Virus record (IMG/VR): IMGVR_UViG_3300021477_000011
Span: 1-48,237 of that record
Origin: a virus
Strand: one strand, 5' to 3'
Length of the DNA: 48,237 nt
Shown: in pieces, positions 17,276 through 25,709 of the stretch
How positions within the stretch are numbered: position 1 is the stretch's first letter
Layout of the letters: each line of letters starts with the position of its first letter
Translations under genes and position numbers: made by a program
The notes under the pieces: model-generated
The model's database searches: none
What the model was told of the DNA's origin: nothing
Seen by the model: the letters and a program-made list of their open reading frames with translations, nothing else

Positions 17276-17703
17276 GCGGCGCTCAACGTGGTTAGGTGCG
17301 ATTGAAACTTAGCGATGAACCCTTGCGCTCTCGCGTCTTGAGTGTCGGTCACGTCGAGGAACTGCGACCAGCCATTGATAAACCAATCGAGAGTAGACAC
17401 ATACTTGGTGGGAACCGGCACGAGAGTTCCTTTACCGAGGATGTAATTGCCACTCGTATCAGTCGCCACGTCAGCCGTAGTGTATAGGGGCGGGTTGCCG
17501 TCATTAGTATCGCCCTTGCTCAAGGGCTGCTGATACTTGAGGTCTAAAAACATATCGGGTCGGATACGGCCCATCTCGCCCACGCCGACGTTCAACGCGA
17601 TAAGCAGCGTCGTGTCGGGATAGCGATACGGCCACACTGCGTCTTGCAAGCCCAGCCTTGCTATCGCCATATAGTCAGTTACCGTACGATACCGCTGAGC
17701 CAT
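17272..17703 (-). CDS. Head-tail adaptor protein
   Basis: This 143-residue protein starts MAQRYRTVTDYMAIARLGLQ and continues with WPYRYPDTTLLIALNVGVGE and RIRPDMFLD. This pattern (RT-xxDYxxxAR-xxLQDxxxPYRYPDxxLxxALNxGxxExxRxRPDxF) is a recurrent phage adaptor family found just downstream of capsid genes. It should dock under the portal. The start lies 2 nt after a perfect dyad copy (17706-17720), whose GGGTAA half is the only Shine-Dalgarno-like sequence. An RNA-strand-specific hairpin (17726-17766) separates it from the capsid gene, which could uncouple the two expression levels. Confidence 0.8.
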   Translation of the reverse strand: MAQRYRTVTDYMAIARLGLQDAVWPYRYPDTTLLIALNVGVGEMGRIRPDMFLDLKYQQPLSKGDTNDGNPPLYTTADVATDTSGNYILGKGTLVPVPTKYVSTLDWFINGWSQFLDVTDTQDARAQGFIAKFQSHLTTLSAA

Positions 17704-17725
17704 AGTTACCCACTGGGTAAGAGCA

Positions 17726-17766
17726 GTCCCGACGCTCCCCTATGTAATCATGAGGAACGCCGGGAC
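17726..17766 (-). other. Minus-strand RNA hairpin between capsid and adaptor genes
   Basis: In the minus-strand transcript, GTCCCGGCGTTCCTC pairs with GGGGAGCGTCGGGAC over 15 pairs around an 11-base loop. Three of the pairs are G-U, so the matching plus-strand RNA would have three A-C mismatches. No T run follows, so it is more likely an mRNA-processing, stability or partial-termination element after the capsid gene than a simple terminator. Confidence 0.65.
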
Positions 17767-17802
17767 CTAACAGGAGCCAAACGCAACGCCAACAGGCAAA
17801 CG

Positions 17803-18798
17803 TTACGTTCCGGCGACCTGTGTGACGATGGCCTGCGCGATAGCCTTGTTGTCCAAGACCTGACGGCCATAGACTTGCAGCCCACGCAGGATTTGGCCGA
17901 ACGTACGCTCGGAACGGATCGTCTCGACGTTGGTCAGCTGGCTCGCGAACGTAAGACCGTGCGCATGCCCGCCGAAAATCACCCACTCGCCCGCCGCCAG
18001 ACCAGCGGCAACGCCGTTGGGCAGGAGGTTGGACGCGTAGATGGTGAAGCGGTCAATCTGACCGAACTTGCCATTACGAAGTATACTCACGCTGTCGCCA
18101 GATACAAACACTTCGCGCAGTTCCGAACGCTTGATTTGGAACGTAGCCCATGTGGGCATGACGATCCAGCGCCCCGTCTCGGGGATGTTCTGCTCATCGA
18201 GCGCCTGCCCAATCCTGAGAAGCACGTCGATGATTTCGACCTGACCAGTCTGCGGGTTGCGGCCTACAGTGGCGATAGGCGTGCCGGTCACACCAAGGTT
18301 GATGTTGCCCGAGATGACGCCCGCCGTCAACCCCATGTTGCCGGGGTTGGCTTGGTTCAACAAAAACGTCAACACGTCCGTATCGACAACAATTTTCATC
18401 TGCTCGGACGCATCATCCGACCAGAGGCTCATGTTGTTAATGTCGGACTGCTTTTCGATCACGTCGTCAATGATCGCAGCGAAGTATTTGCCTTGATCAA
18501 TGGTCAGTTCGACGCTCGACCCGGCTGGCCTTTGTAGGGCCAAGTCGCCGTTGACGAGGTAGTTATTGATGATCAGAGTCGGCTTGGTGCGGATTTTCAC
18601 CCGGTCGCCGTAACTCTTGATTTCGCCCTCGTAGTCGGTGTTGCTGATCGCGGCTAGGACGGTCGCCGCGTAGAACTTTTCGATCAGCTTCCCCGACCAA
18701 ATCTCAGGGATAAAACCGGCTGCTACATAGTCAGTGGACGTGCTACCACTGGGGTAGATTGGAGGGGTTGTACCACTACCAGCAAGGCCAAGGGCCAT
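17803..18798 (-). CDS. Major capsid protein
   Basis: This 331-residue protein has the order and features of an HK97-fold podovirus coat: an N-terminal arm with SGTTPPIYPSGSTSTDYVAA, EIWSGKLIEKFYAATVLAAI, a beta strand GDRVKIRTKPT, and ELTIDQGKYFAAIIDDVIEKQSDIN near the spine helix. The C-terminal P/A-domain region is also present. It lies directly downstream of the scaffold gene. GGAG is 7 nt before the ATG. The gene is free of dyad copies. A long antisense frame (17644-18537) is a composition shadow. Confidence 0.88.
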   Translation of the reverse strand: MALGLAGSGTTPPIYPSGSTSTDYVAAGFIPEIWSGKLIEKFYAATVLAAISNTDYEGEIKSYGDRVKIRTKPTLIINNYLVNGDLALQRPAGSSVELTIDQGKYFAAIIDDVIEKQSDINNMSLWSDDASEQMKIVVDTDVLTFLLNQANPGNMGLTAGVISGNINLGVTGTPIATVGRNPQTGQVEIIDVLLRIGQALDEQNIPETGRWIVMPTWATFQIKRSELREVFVSGDSVSILRNGKFGQIDRFTIYASNLLPNGVAAGLAAGEWVIFGGHAHGLTFASQLTNVETIRSERTFGQILRGLQVYGRQVLDNKAIAQAIVTQVAGT

Positions 18799-18953
18799 TT
18801 GAGTTCTCCGTGCGTTTGACTACGATGTGGGATCGGCATCAAACGAGCGGCGAATGCGGCTCGGCCTCGCTCTGTATGGGTGCTAGCGTGTTAGGGCTAG
18901 GACACCATCAGCCAGAGATAGATAAACTGCCTAACAAATTACTCTATGGGTAA

Positions 18954-20177
18954 CTATCGGTCCTTTACAATTCTGTTCTCATTACCAGCCTCAAATATCT
19001 GGCGCTCAATGGCGGCGGCTTCGGCCTCACGGCCCGCCCACTTACCTTGAGTTTTCTCGGCGTAGAACTGCCTAATCTCTGAAGTCCTGACGATAGGCTT
19101 GTCCGCAGGGACTTGCGTATCACCACCCTTCGCCCGACCGGGGGCAGCGAGTTGTCGCAGATCAAATTGCTGCGGGGAGGGAGCGGGATTTCCGGCTCCA
19201 TTGCCCGCACCATTACCTGCGCCACTGGCTGCGCCATAGGTGGACAAAAAGGCGTTAAAGATATCGATAACCTGACCCGTTGAGTTAGAGTTGTGTGCGC
19301 CGTTCAGGAACTCCCGCCGCGTCCGGTGCGAGATAGGATCGACCTGATCGAGCCACTGCGCGAACTGCGGCGAATTGTTAATCGCATCCCACTGCGGCAG
19401 GGCGCGCTGCAAGTCGTCGTACATCTTGACTCTAGCGTCAAAAACTACCGTATTTTGAACGCCACCTATTTGCCGCTTAACAGTGTTAAGCTCGCCCGCC
19501 AACTGTTGCAGGATCGGCTCATAGACCTCGGCGGCGCGACGGCCAACCACGTCCATAAGCTCTTGCCCGTATTCCGCTACTTCGGCGGGGGTAACGCGGC
19601 GACCGGGGGGTGGGGGTGCGACGTTAAATCGCAACCCCGACCCCTCGCCCTGCGGCGCTGCGGTGGTGGGAGGGGGGCTTCCCACTTGCGCCAGCAGCCT
19701 TTGTTGGTCGATGAGCGTCTGTTGCAGGCGGCGTTTTTCCTCCTGATCGCGCTCGAACCGACCTTTGAGTGATTTAAACTGATGCTCCCAATCCGCCTCG
19801 CCCTGTGGTTGGGCGGGTTGCGGCGCGGCGGGAGGGGTAAATTGCGGCGCTTGTTGCGAAGAAGCGGAACGCGTAGGTTGCGCCTGCACCCGCGTGTCAG
19901 CCGGATCGCCAAACTCTGGCGGACGCGGGTTACGCGGATCAAAGTCGCCGGTAATCACCGTGGGGTTGGAACGGGTAGGCGGGATCAGAGGTCGCACAAG
20001 CTCGTTGCCGCCGCTGGCGTCGTTCGCCTCTTTGGCAGCTTTGGCCTGCTCGATAAGAGCGTTCGCCCTGTCAGCCTGCGCCTTGACGCCGGGGGGAACC
20101 GGCACGGAGGGATCAGGCGCACCGCGCTTGGTTGCCCCGCCTACAGCGTTATGCCCTTGGATCGTTGGTGTATTCAT
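18954..20177 (-). CDS. Capsid scaffolding protein
   Basis: This 407-residue protein has a Pro/Ala/Gln-rich disordered N-terminus, a coiled-coil segment around residues 130-170 (WEHQFKSLKGRFERDQEEKR), further helical sequence and a basic C-terminal part. It precedes the capsid gene, the usual position of scaffold proteins that fill the procapsid and leave before packaging. Its start overlaps the stop of the 78-residue gene upstream (ATGA at 20174-20177). A dyad copy (18939-18953) touches the TAG stop. Confidence 0.82.
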   Translation of the reverse strand: MNTPTIQGHNAVGGATKRGAPDPSVPVPPGVKAQADRANALIEQAKAAKEANDASGGNELVRPLIPPTRSNPTVITGDFDPRNPRPPEFGDPADTRVQAQPTRSASSQQAPQFTPPAAPQPAQPQGEADWEHQFKSLKGRFERDQEEKRRLQQTLIDQQRLLAQVGSPPPTTAAPQGEGSGLRFNVAPPPPGRRVTPAEVAEYGQELMDVVGRRAAEVYEPILQQLAGELNTVKRQIGGVQNTVVFDARVKMYDDLQRALPQWDAINNSPQFAQWLDQVDPISHRTRREFLNGAHNSNSTGQVIDIFNAFLSTYGAASGAGNGAGNGAGNPAPSPQQFDLRQLAAPGRAKGGDTQVPADKPIVRTSEIRQFYAEKTQGKWAGREAEAAAIERQIFEAGNENRIVKDR

Positions 20178-20410
20178 TTTCTGATCTTATCCATTAACGC
20201 TTCGATGCCGATAAAGTCGTCCCGAAGTTCCTTCATCTTGCGCCCAAACCCAACCGCGATGGGGGCGTTTTCCACCGTCGATGTAGTAATACGCTCCAAC
20301 TCAGCTACCGTATACGCCTTAAACGCTTCTACGAATGTCGCCCACTTGGCCGGGTCTACTTTACTCAGGTCAAACGTTGCCCTGATATACTCATTACGAA
20401 CATCGGCCAA
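20174..20410 (-). CDS. Small helical hypothetical protein
   Basis: This 78-residue, helix-rich, charged protein has the central segment DLSKVDPAKWATFVEAFKAY and a basic C-terminus. The only workable start is TTG (20408-20410); GGGAAG lies about 8 nt upstream and a perfect dyad copy (20428-20442) lies 17 nt upstream. Its end is translationally coupled to the scaffold gene. No family is recognised; a head-assembly role is possible from position. Confidence 0.62.
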   Translation of the reverse strand: MADVRNEYIRATFDLSKVDPAKWATFVEAFKAYTVAELERITTSTVENAPIAVGFGRKMKELRDDFIGIEALMDKIRK

Positions 20411-20446
20411 GAGTTACTTCCCAAATCTTACCCACTGGGTAAGTCG

Positions 20447-20725
20447 TTAGAAGATACGTTTCGGGGTGCTAACGTTGGCGAACGGAGGCCCGCCGTTGAT
20501 AATATCGTCAACCATGTCCCCGGTGGACGCCTTGCCGTCGTCTTTCTTGCAGTAGTTATTGGTTAGTAGGCGACCAAGCCCCTGACTCACAACTTCCTTC
20601 GGGGCGTGATCCCATATCCCCTCAAGCTCGGCGCGCACGTTGCACTCACCGAACTTGCGCTCGGTGCCTGCGTCGGTGTCGCCCCATTCCTTCGAGTCCT
20701 TCTTGCGCTCGGCAGGTTTATCCAC
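20447..20725 (-). CDS. Small hypothetical protein
   Basis: This 92-residue polar protein begins with VDKPAERKKDSKEWGDTDAG and contains KEVVSQGLGRLLTNNYCKK. I choose GTG (20723-20725) because AAGGAG lies 8 nt upstream; the longer frame would run back into the Tad2 gene. It follows Tad2 by 11 bp, so the two are probably co-translated. No domain is recognised, and being next to Tad2 it could be a further host-interaction protein or a virion protein. Confidence 0.6.
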   Translation of the reverse strand: MDKPAERKKDSKEWGDTDAGTERKFGECNVRAELEGIWDHAPKEVVSQGLGRLLTNNYCKKDDGKASTGDMVDDIINGGPPFANVSTPKRIF

Positions 20726-20736
20726 GAGAGAACTCC

Positions 20737-21012
20737 TTATCCATCGTAAATCTCCCAATCGTTCGCTAGCAGATCAGCCTGCGAACAGAGCCACGGCACT
20801 ACGTATCCCTGCGCCGTTTTCATGTCAACATGGGCATGATAATCCACTTGCTTGCCAATCAATTCGGGGCAAGCTTGCCCCATCGGCCTATCTTCCTCGA
20901 CCGTGAACGTCGAACCCGGTACGAGAAAGATATACATATTCTTGCCGTTCCAACCCTCGCGGGCTACCCGGTCGCCGCTCTGTAAGCGTCTAACTGCCTG
21001 CCCAATATCCAT
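20737..21012 (-). CDS. tad2: Tad2-like Thoeris anti-defence protein (DUF2829)
   Basis: This 91-residue protein matches the DUF2829/Tad2 family over its full length. It has an N-terminal GQAVRRLQSGDRVAREGWNGK (the conserved R-x-GWNGK is near residue 18-24), then NMYIFLVPGS, DMKTAQGYVVPWLCSQADLL, and the closing DWEI. Known Tad2 proteins form oligomers that sequester the cyclic ADP-ribose-type signal made by ThsB and so block Thoeris defence; binding in this protein is inferred from the family. The ATG overlaps the stop of the Ig-like gene (ATGA at 21010-21012). It is unusual that it lies in the virion operon rather than among the small right-arm genes; expression may therefore be late, or a separate promoter may exist. 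Confidence 0.85.
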   Translation of the reverse strand: MDIGQAVRRLQSGDRVAREGWNGKNMYIFLVPGSTFTVEEDRPMGQACPELIGKQVDYHAHVDMKTAQGYVVPWLCSQADLLANDWEIYDG

Positions 21013-21533
21013 CAGGTAATCGCCACAGCATTGGAGGTTACCGGCGTACCATTACCGCCAGCGTTCACGCCATAAATCCGGCAAGAGATATTGTGCGTAG
21101 CGTCTGCGGCGACGGTCGTGTATGTCGTCGCTGTCTGCCCTGCAATCACCGCGCCGTCCCGCAGCCATGCCCGCACATAGGACGTGGGCGAGTTGGTCCA
21201 CGATCCGTTCGTCGTAGTCAGCACTGCGCCATTCACGGCAGTGCCAGCCGGGGTGACGGCGGGAAGAACAGTGTTCGCAGGCGGCGCTGGAATGCTATTG
21301 ATATGCGCAGCGATTGCGCCCGCCACCGACCCGAAGGCGCTCATATCCAGACTTGTGTATGTCGGCATGCCCAACGCTGTCAGGATACGATTAAACTGCT
21401 GCACCCAGTTCGGATGCGTCTCGCCAGCGCTCTTATCCAGCGCCGTAGCGGTTAGCCCAGCCGCCAGTCCCAACTGACGCAGGACAGCGTTTCGCGACCC
21501 ATAGTCAACGTGGTAGGGGATCGAGACTGGCAT
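21012..21533 (-). CDS. Ig-like domain capsid decoration or virion protein
   Basis: This is a 173-residue protein with two parts. The first 85 residues are helical (NAVLRQLGLAAGLTATALD, then NWVQQFNRILTALGMPTY). Residues about 86-173 form an immunoglobulin-like or fibronectin-like beta domain, from VTPAGTAVNGAVLTTTNGSW to a final strand VTSNAVAIT. Such domains decorate phage heads or tails and may bind host surface sugars. A perfect dyad copy (21539-21553) ends 5 nt before the start. The gene is coupled to tad2. Confidence 0.68.
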   Translation of the reverse strand: MPVSIPYHVDYGSRNAVLRQLGLAAGLTATALDKSAGETHPNWVQQFNRILTALGMPTYTSLDMSAFGSVAGAIAAHINSIPAPPANTVLPAVTPAGTAVNGAVLTTTNGSWTNSPTSYVRAWLRDGAVIAGQTATTYTTVAADATHNISCRIYGVNAGGNGTPVTSNAVAIT

Positions 21534-21553
21534 TTGGCTTACCCTTTGGGTAA

Positions 21554-21697
21554 CTAAATCGGGTAGACCCGATTTAGTAGTGTGGGATCGCGTAAAAGAA
21601 CAAACCGGGATCAGTACGGGAACGAACAGGGAAACACCTAGTGGATCATACTTCTAACCAGAAGTCAACCCATTAGGGGCTATTTTTATGACATTTT
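21554..21697. other. Short non-coding gap with two hairpins
   Basis: CTAAATCGGG (21554-21563) pairs with CCCGATTTAG (21568-21577), ten perfect pairs with a TAGA loop. It abuts the dyad copy 21539-21553. ACTTCT/AGAAGT (21650-21665) forms a second hairpin. The gap separates the small Gly-rich gene from the Ig-like gene. Terminator or RNA-stability roles are both possible. Confidence 0.5.
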
Positions 21698-21982
21698 TTA
21701 TCCTGATTTTCCCGATTGCCCCGGCGTCATCTTATTGGCGGTCTGTTTGCCGAACATCTTGGTTTTGCCGCCTGACGCAAACTTATCGCCGCCACCGGAG
21801 GGTGTTTGGGTATTTTTGCCCGACTGACCGGACTCAGCGTCGCCAGCCTCACCCTTGCCGAACATCTTGCCTGAACCACCCTTGGCGAAGAAGCCGGGGT
21901 CCTCTGAGCGCTTTTCAACTTTACCCATGACTATATCTCCTAAATCCTCGAACGGGTCGAACAGTTCTAGCTGCTTACCCAT
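21698..21982 (-). CDS. Small Gly/Lys-rich hypothetical protein (MGK start)
   Basis: This 94-residue protein starts MGKQLELFDPFEDLGDI and then becomes Gly/Ser/Lys-rich, with repeats of G-K-M-F-G-K and K-T-K-M-F-G-K. The ATG at 21980-21982 is inside a dyad copy (21975-21989; on the coding strand TAACCT-AAT-GGGTAA), so the motif supplies start codon and second and third codons. A longer frame upstream would translate the 25-bp repeat at 21996-22020. No domain is recognised. Confidence 0.66.
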   Translation of the reverse strand: MGKQLELFDPFEDLGDIVMGKVEKRSEDPGFFAKGGSGKMFGKGEAGDAESGQSGKNTQTPSGGGDKFASGGKTKMFGKQTANKMTPGQSGKSG

Positions 21983-21995
21983 TAGGTTACTTCTC

Positions 21996-22020
21996 GCGTT
22001 TAGCGTGTTCGCGTAAACGC
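21996..22020. repeat. 25-bp repeat, copy 1
   Basis: GCGTTTA at one end and TAAACGC at the other are inverted, with an 11-base centre. The 25 bp are identical to 26627-26651. On the minus strand it follows the amber stop of the Gly/Pro-rich gene and, in that gene's frame, encodes RLREHAKR. Confidence 0.8.
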
Positions 22021-22031
22021 GCACGCAAAAG

Positions 22032-22454
22032 CTACCCACGACCTTTGTGGATCACGCCTTTGTGACGGGCTTTGGTGTCGCCACCGCCGCCATGAACCGC
22101 GCCACCCTTGCGGAACGCTGGTCGCTCAGCGCCCTCGACTTTGGCTTCCTCGCCGCCAACGCCAGTGGGTCCGCCTTTATTGAACCCGCCCGAACCGCCC
22201 ATGCCCCCCGGAGCGGGAGGCGGCGGGCCTGCCCCACCACCGGGCATTGGCGGCGGCGCTCCTGCGCCCAAACCGGGCGGGCGTACGTTTGCGACTTTCG
22301 GGGCCATAGGGGGTGCTCCCATTGCTGCGGCGGGTCCGCCTCTCGGCGCACCCAACCCGCCTCCTGCCATCGGCGTCGGCGGACGCCCTGCCTTAATTCC
22401 GCCGCCGCCCATCTTCCTCGATCCCGGTCCTGCCATTGCTCTGTTCCTCGCCAT
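22032..22454 (-). CDS. Gly/Pro-rich hypothetical protein
   Basis: This protein of about 140 residues is mostly glycine, proline and alanine, with a C-terminus FRKGGAVHGGGGD and ending HKGRG. The R-K-GG-x-V type element recalls the KGG blocks of the two internal virion proteins, so it may also be packaged; that is inferred. The ATG at 22452-22454 overlaps the end of the gene before by 62 nt. After the amber stop (22032-22034) the frame stays open for 14 codons and ends ARLREHAKREK, a segment shared with the membrane protein at 26558-26737. Confidence 0.65.
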   Translation of the reverse strand: MARNRAMAGPGSRKMGGGGIKAGRPPTPMAGGGLGAPRGGPAAAMGAPPMAPKVANVRPPGLGAGAPPPMPGGGAGPPPPAPGGMGGSGGFNKGGPTGVGGEEAKVEGAERPAFRKGGAVHGGGGDTKARHKGVIHKGRG

Positions 22455-22896
22455 CGTTGTCACTCTCGCCTGCCGGTGGCAGTCCTAGCGTATCCTCCCA
22501 TTTCCGGCGCAAAATGGGATGCATGTCCTCGATACGTCGCACCGGCACGGTGCTTGGTCTGCCAAGTGCTTCACGCCATGATGCTGGTACGCCGGTCATG
22601 GTCCGGTACACCCACAAGTCAATATCATCGAACGCATAGTAGCGCTCGCCTCGGCTCTTGTCGGGGAAGTCGCCAAAGATAACGTACTTTGGGCCAGCGT
22701 CGTCGCGGCTGAACATCTCAAACATCTCAGCCCGCGCCATCTTGCCCCAGCGTCGGCGTATGTACTCGATAGCGTCATCGACGTGGATGTAACCGGCAGG
22801 GATATTGGGGTCCCACTTCGCTATGAGAGGCTTGCGCGCCTGCGCCCTTGCGCGGCGTTCTTGGTCTTGCTCGCGATCTTGGCGTGGGTTACCCAT
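22393..22896 (-). CDS. Hypothetical protein (MGN start)
   Basis: This 167-residue charged protein lies between portal and Gly/Pro-rich genes. It starts MGNPRQDREQDQERRARAQA and continues with DAIEYIRRRWGKMARAEMFEMF, DDIDLWVYRTMTGVPASWRE and MHPILRRKWEDTL. The middle looks helical and globular. The chosen ATG (22894-22896) is inside a perfect dyad copy (22889-22903), with GGTGGAG about 11 nt upstream; an alternative ATG lies 8 codons upstream. Function unknown. Confidence 0.68.
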   Translation of the reverse strand: MGNPRQDREQDQERRARAQARKPLIAKWDPNIPAGYIHVDDAIEYIRRRWGKMARAEMFEMFSRDDAGPKYVIFGDFPDKSRGERYYAFDDIDLWVYRTMTGVPASWREALGRPSTVPVRRIEDMHPILRRKWEDTLGLPPAGESDNDGEEQSNGRTGIEEDGRRRN

Positions 22897-22919
22897 CGGG
22901 TAATGTTCTCCACCATGCA

Positions 22920-25637
22920 TCAATGCGTCGGTCCCCCTTGGTTGACCAAGTTCGTACGCGGTTGCCCGCCTGCGCCCGGTGCGCCGGGGGGCGCGCTCCC
23001 TTGCGCCATTTGTGCGGGACCGGGAGCGCCCACATTAGGTGGTGTCTGCGGCGGTCCACCCTGACCGGGAGGCACTGGCGGGCCGCTTGGTGGCGCACCA
23101 ATGCTCCCATGTCCCGGCTGACCCTGCGCGGCTGCACCCGCTGCCGCTTGCTGTTGCTGCTTGTCCAGATCAGCCTCGGAGGGAACGATGTTCTCGCCCG
23201 GTAGGCCAATCTCGGTGGCGACGTTGCGCAACACCTGTGCGCGGCCCTTCGGCCCAATAATCGCCATGTCAATTGGGTTAGCGGTCAGTTGCAAGAACTC
23301 AAGCTGACGCGCCCGTTGCGTCTCGCGCTGTTGGGCGACTTGCACGCCAAGCACCCGAACTTTTTCCTCGCCCGTCAGCAATCCGGTCTGATCGGTCATC
23401 ATCACCATATCGAACAGCGCATTGATGACCGGCTCGATCACGTCGATATCGATGTTCGATGCGACCGTCTGGAGTATCTTGGACGAGTTTTGCATCAACA
23501 TGCTTAGGCCACTCGCAGTGCGGCCTAAGCCACCAGTAGGCGGACTGCCGGTCATAAACTTCGGGATCGCGCTCGCCTCGTCGGCCATCCCACTAAAAGC
23601 CGTGTACACCTGTAGCAACTCGGAGGCGTTGCTGGCGGGGGAGAAGAACTCTACGGCTTTCTCGGTGTTATTTCCAAATGGATCACTCTTAACGTGCCAT
23701 CGCTTCCACGGATACATATCCTCCCCGTTCTCGCCATCTCCAAGTCGGTCATCATTGACGACGACTTGCGGGCCTGAGCTAATCGAGAGGTTATTAACCA
23801 TTGCGCGCAGCGTAGCATTAGCCACCGAAGAAACGTCTGCCAGCAAGTCGGGCAGTCCGTTACCGCAAGGGTTACCGGGAGTTTTTTCAAAGCTGGTGAT
23901 GTAATACTGATGCCGCTTGCGCGGAGATGGGATAAGCTGAACCTTGATAACGTGTCTGCCAATAAGCCAAGCATTGCAGAAGTAATCTCTGAGAGGATCG
24001 GGTATCTGCGACGGGTCCATCCCCAAGTCCAACAGGAACCGACCCTGTGCATTCCCTTGGAACTCTAGGCAGGCGATAAGGCCACTCTGATTAAAACGAG
24101 GGTCCTCTCGCCCTTCAAGTATTGAACGCTCGCTGTCGGTTTGGTCCCAGTTATCAACCAGACCGCCTCGACCATATTCGTCCAAGACGGCTCTGACTTC
24201 ATCCGTGAGGAACCCCGGTAAATCCAAGAGTGTGTTAATTTCAGCCCGTGTAAGACGACTACGCTGGATGATGTTTGCATCTTCGATATTCGATACGCCG
24301 GGGGTCCAATAAATGTCAAAGGGCGAGACGCGCTCCCAACACAAGATAGGCACGTCCTGCACTATCGGCTTGGCAAGCTGCGGTTGCTTCTGCAACTGCT
24401 GCGGGGATTTTTGGGGGGCGAAGGGCGCTGCGCCGTTACCCGCAGGGCTTACCCCTTGGGTAACCCCCCCAGCGCCGACCGGCCCAACGGGAGTTGGGGA
24501 CAGGGGCGAATTAGCGCCCATCCCCGGTGTACCGGGGGATGGGTTTGGGGAGGGCATGGGCAAGTCGGTTTGTGGATCAGTCGGCAGCGCGCCGCCACCG
24601 GGCGCTCCTCCCAATTGCGGACTTGCGCCTGCGCTTAATCCGCCACTAAGAGATGGCGTATTGCTGTTCGCCGGGAATGGGCTTACGTCCTTCGTCCACT
24701 TGACTTGCGTCTTAATGCGAACCGTAGGCCCCTTCAAGCAGGCGTACGGGAACATCGGCAGATCGACAAGGAACTCTGCGAGGGCGGTATAGAAATCGCC
24801 CATCGCGAGATATTCTTCGAGCTTGTCCTGAGCTATCTTCGTCTGCTCGACCGCCTTGCGCTTCGCTTGGTCGCGAGCGTCTTCCATCATCAGGTCATAG
24901 ATATCTCTGACGGTGTTTGGATCAGGTAAAGGTGGAGGCGGGGGAGGGGGAGGCAGGCCCGCACCCTGACCGGGAGGCGGTTGTACACCCGGAGGTATAG
25001 CACCTGTGTGCGCGCCCTGAGACGGTCCCGAGATGTTGGATGGAATGGAAGCGTCGATAAATGCAGGGTGTTGTCCACTGGCTTGTCCAACAGCATGAGC
25101 GGCGGCAGTCCCTATTTGATGCGCGACTTGCGCTTGCATCGCAGCAAAGTGCGCCTGTATCTGGCTGGTGACCGTCTCCCCAATGTGCTGCGCTATCGCC
25201 TGCACAACCTCGTCGGGAACGTCGGGATCGCTATCCGGCTCAAGCCCCCAAGGTTTATCAGTTCCTAAGTATACATCTCGCAATAAGCTCGATGTACCAC
25301 GGCACTTCTGAGCAATGATACGGGCGTAGACGTTCGACCCACCAAATTTTTTTAACTCTTGGATGACGTTCACGTCATACACGCCGTTGAACGCCCTTAA
25401 GGACGCCAAGAGCCTGTCGCTCCACCCCCTGCCGGGAGTATCCCGGTGGCGGCGCATGAGCGAGTATTGGTCAGTAACGAACCCGGCTAGGCCAGTGGGC
25501 GGGTCGCCCACAAAGGGACTAGCGCTGTTCGGCTTGGCGTAGCTCTGAGCGCGGGTCGCATCCATGACCTGTTGCTGGGCTTGGAGGTCATCCCTGCCCA
25601 CAACTCTCAAGGCCGGTGCATTCGGTAGCGCCGCCAT
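22920..25637 (-). CDS. Portal protein
   Basis: This 905-residue protein should form the dodecameric DNA channel at the capsid vertex. It is longer than a P22-type portal (about 725) because of Pro/Gly-rich insertions around residues 200-235 and 325-410 and a Gln/Pro/Gly-rich tail. Portal features include the N-terminal RRHRDTPGRGWSDRLLASLR, the block ILCWERVSPFDIYWTPGVSN, and IPKFMTGSPPTGGLGRTASG followed by LSMLMQNSSKILQTVASNID and VIEPVINALFDMVM. The start has AAGGAC upstream and lies behind the leftward promoter at 25702-25730. Dyad copies are at 24449-24463 and (degenerate) 23860-23874 and 24436-24450. Confidence 0.88.
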   Translation of the reverse strand: MAALPNAPALRVVGRDDLQAQQQVMDATRAQSYAKPNSASPFVGDPPTGLAGFVTDQYSLMRRHRDTPGRGWSDRLLASLRAFNGVYDVNVIQELKKFGGSNVYARIIAQKCRGTSSLLRDVYLGTDKPWGLEPDSDPDVPDEVVQAIAQHIGETVTSQIQAHFAAMQAQVAHQIGTAAAHAVGQASGQHPAFIDASIPSNISGPSQGAHTGAIPPGVQPPPGQGAGLPPPPPPPPLPDPNTVRDIYDLMMEDARDQAKRKAVEQTKIAQDKLEEYLAMGDFYTALAEFLVDLPMFPYACLKGPTVRIKTQVKWTKDVSPFPANSNTPSLSGGLSAGASPQLGGAPGGGALPTDPQTDLPMPSPNPSPGTPGMGANSPLSPTPVGPVGAGGVTQGVSPAGNGAAPFAPQKSPQQLQKQPQLAKPIVQDVPILCWERVSPFDIYWTPGVSNIEDANIIQRSRLTRAEINTLLDLPGFLTDEVRAVLDEYGRGGLVDNWDQTDSERSILEGREDPRFNQSGLIACLEFQGNAQGRFLLDLGMDPSQIPDPLRDYFCNAWLIGRHVIKVQLIPSPRKRHQYYITSFEKTPGNPCGNGLPDLLADVSSVANATLRAMVNNLSISSGPQVVVNDDRLGDGENGEDMYPWKRWHVKSDPFGNNTEKAVEFFSPASNASELLQVYTAFSGMADEASAIPKFMTGSPPTGGLGRTASGLSMLMQNSSKILQTVASNIDIDVIEPVINALFDMVMMTDQTGLLTGEEKVRVLGVQVAQQRETQRARQLEFLQLTANPIDMAIIGPKGRAQVLRNVATEIGLPGENIVPSEADLDKQQQQAAAGAAAQGQPGHGSIGAPPSGPPVPPGQGGPPQTPPNVGAPGPAQMAQGSAPPGAPGAGGQPRTNLVNQGGPTH

Positions 25638-25680
25638 GCTGTCCTTGACCCGCCTGCCAACGGGTTACCCACGGGGTAAC

Positions 25681-25709
25681 TTGACTTTCGTCCGGTTGTA
25701 TGCTATATC
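25681..25709 (+). promoter_or_regulatory. Rightward promoter of small terminase gene
   Basis: TTGACT (25681-25686), 17 bp, TATATC (25704-25709). The start point would be near 25716, giving a leader of about 27 nt before AGAGG and the ATG at 25743. It overlaps the leftward promoter 25702-25730; a dyad copy (25665-25679) abuts its -35 box. Confidence 0.78.

Noticed and set aside
17644-18537. 297-codon plus-strand frame antisense to the capsid gene
   Set aside because: The capsid frame on the minus strand has family features, a good ribosome site and operon context. The antisense product has none and is explained by GC-rich codon composition.
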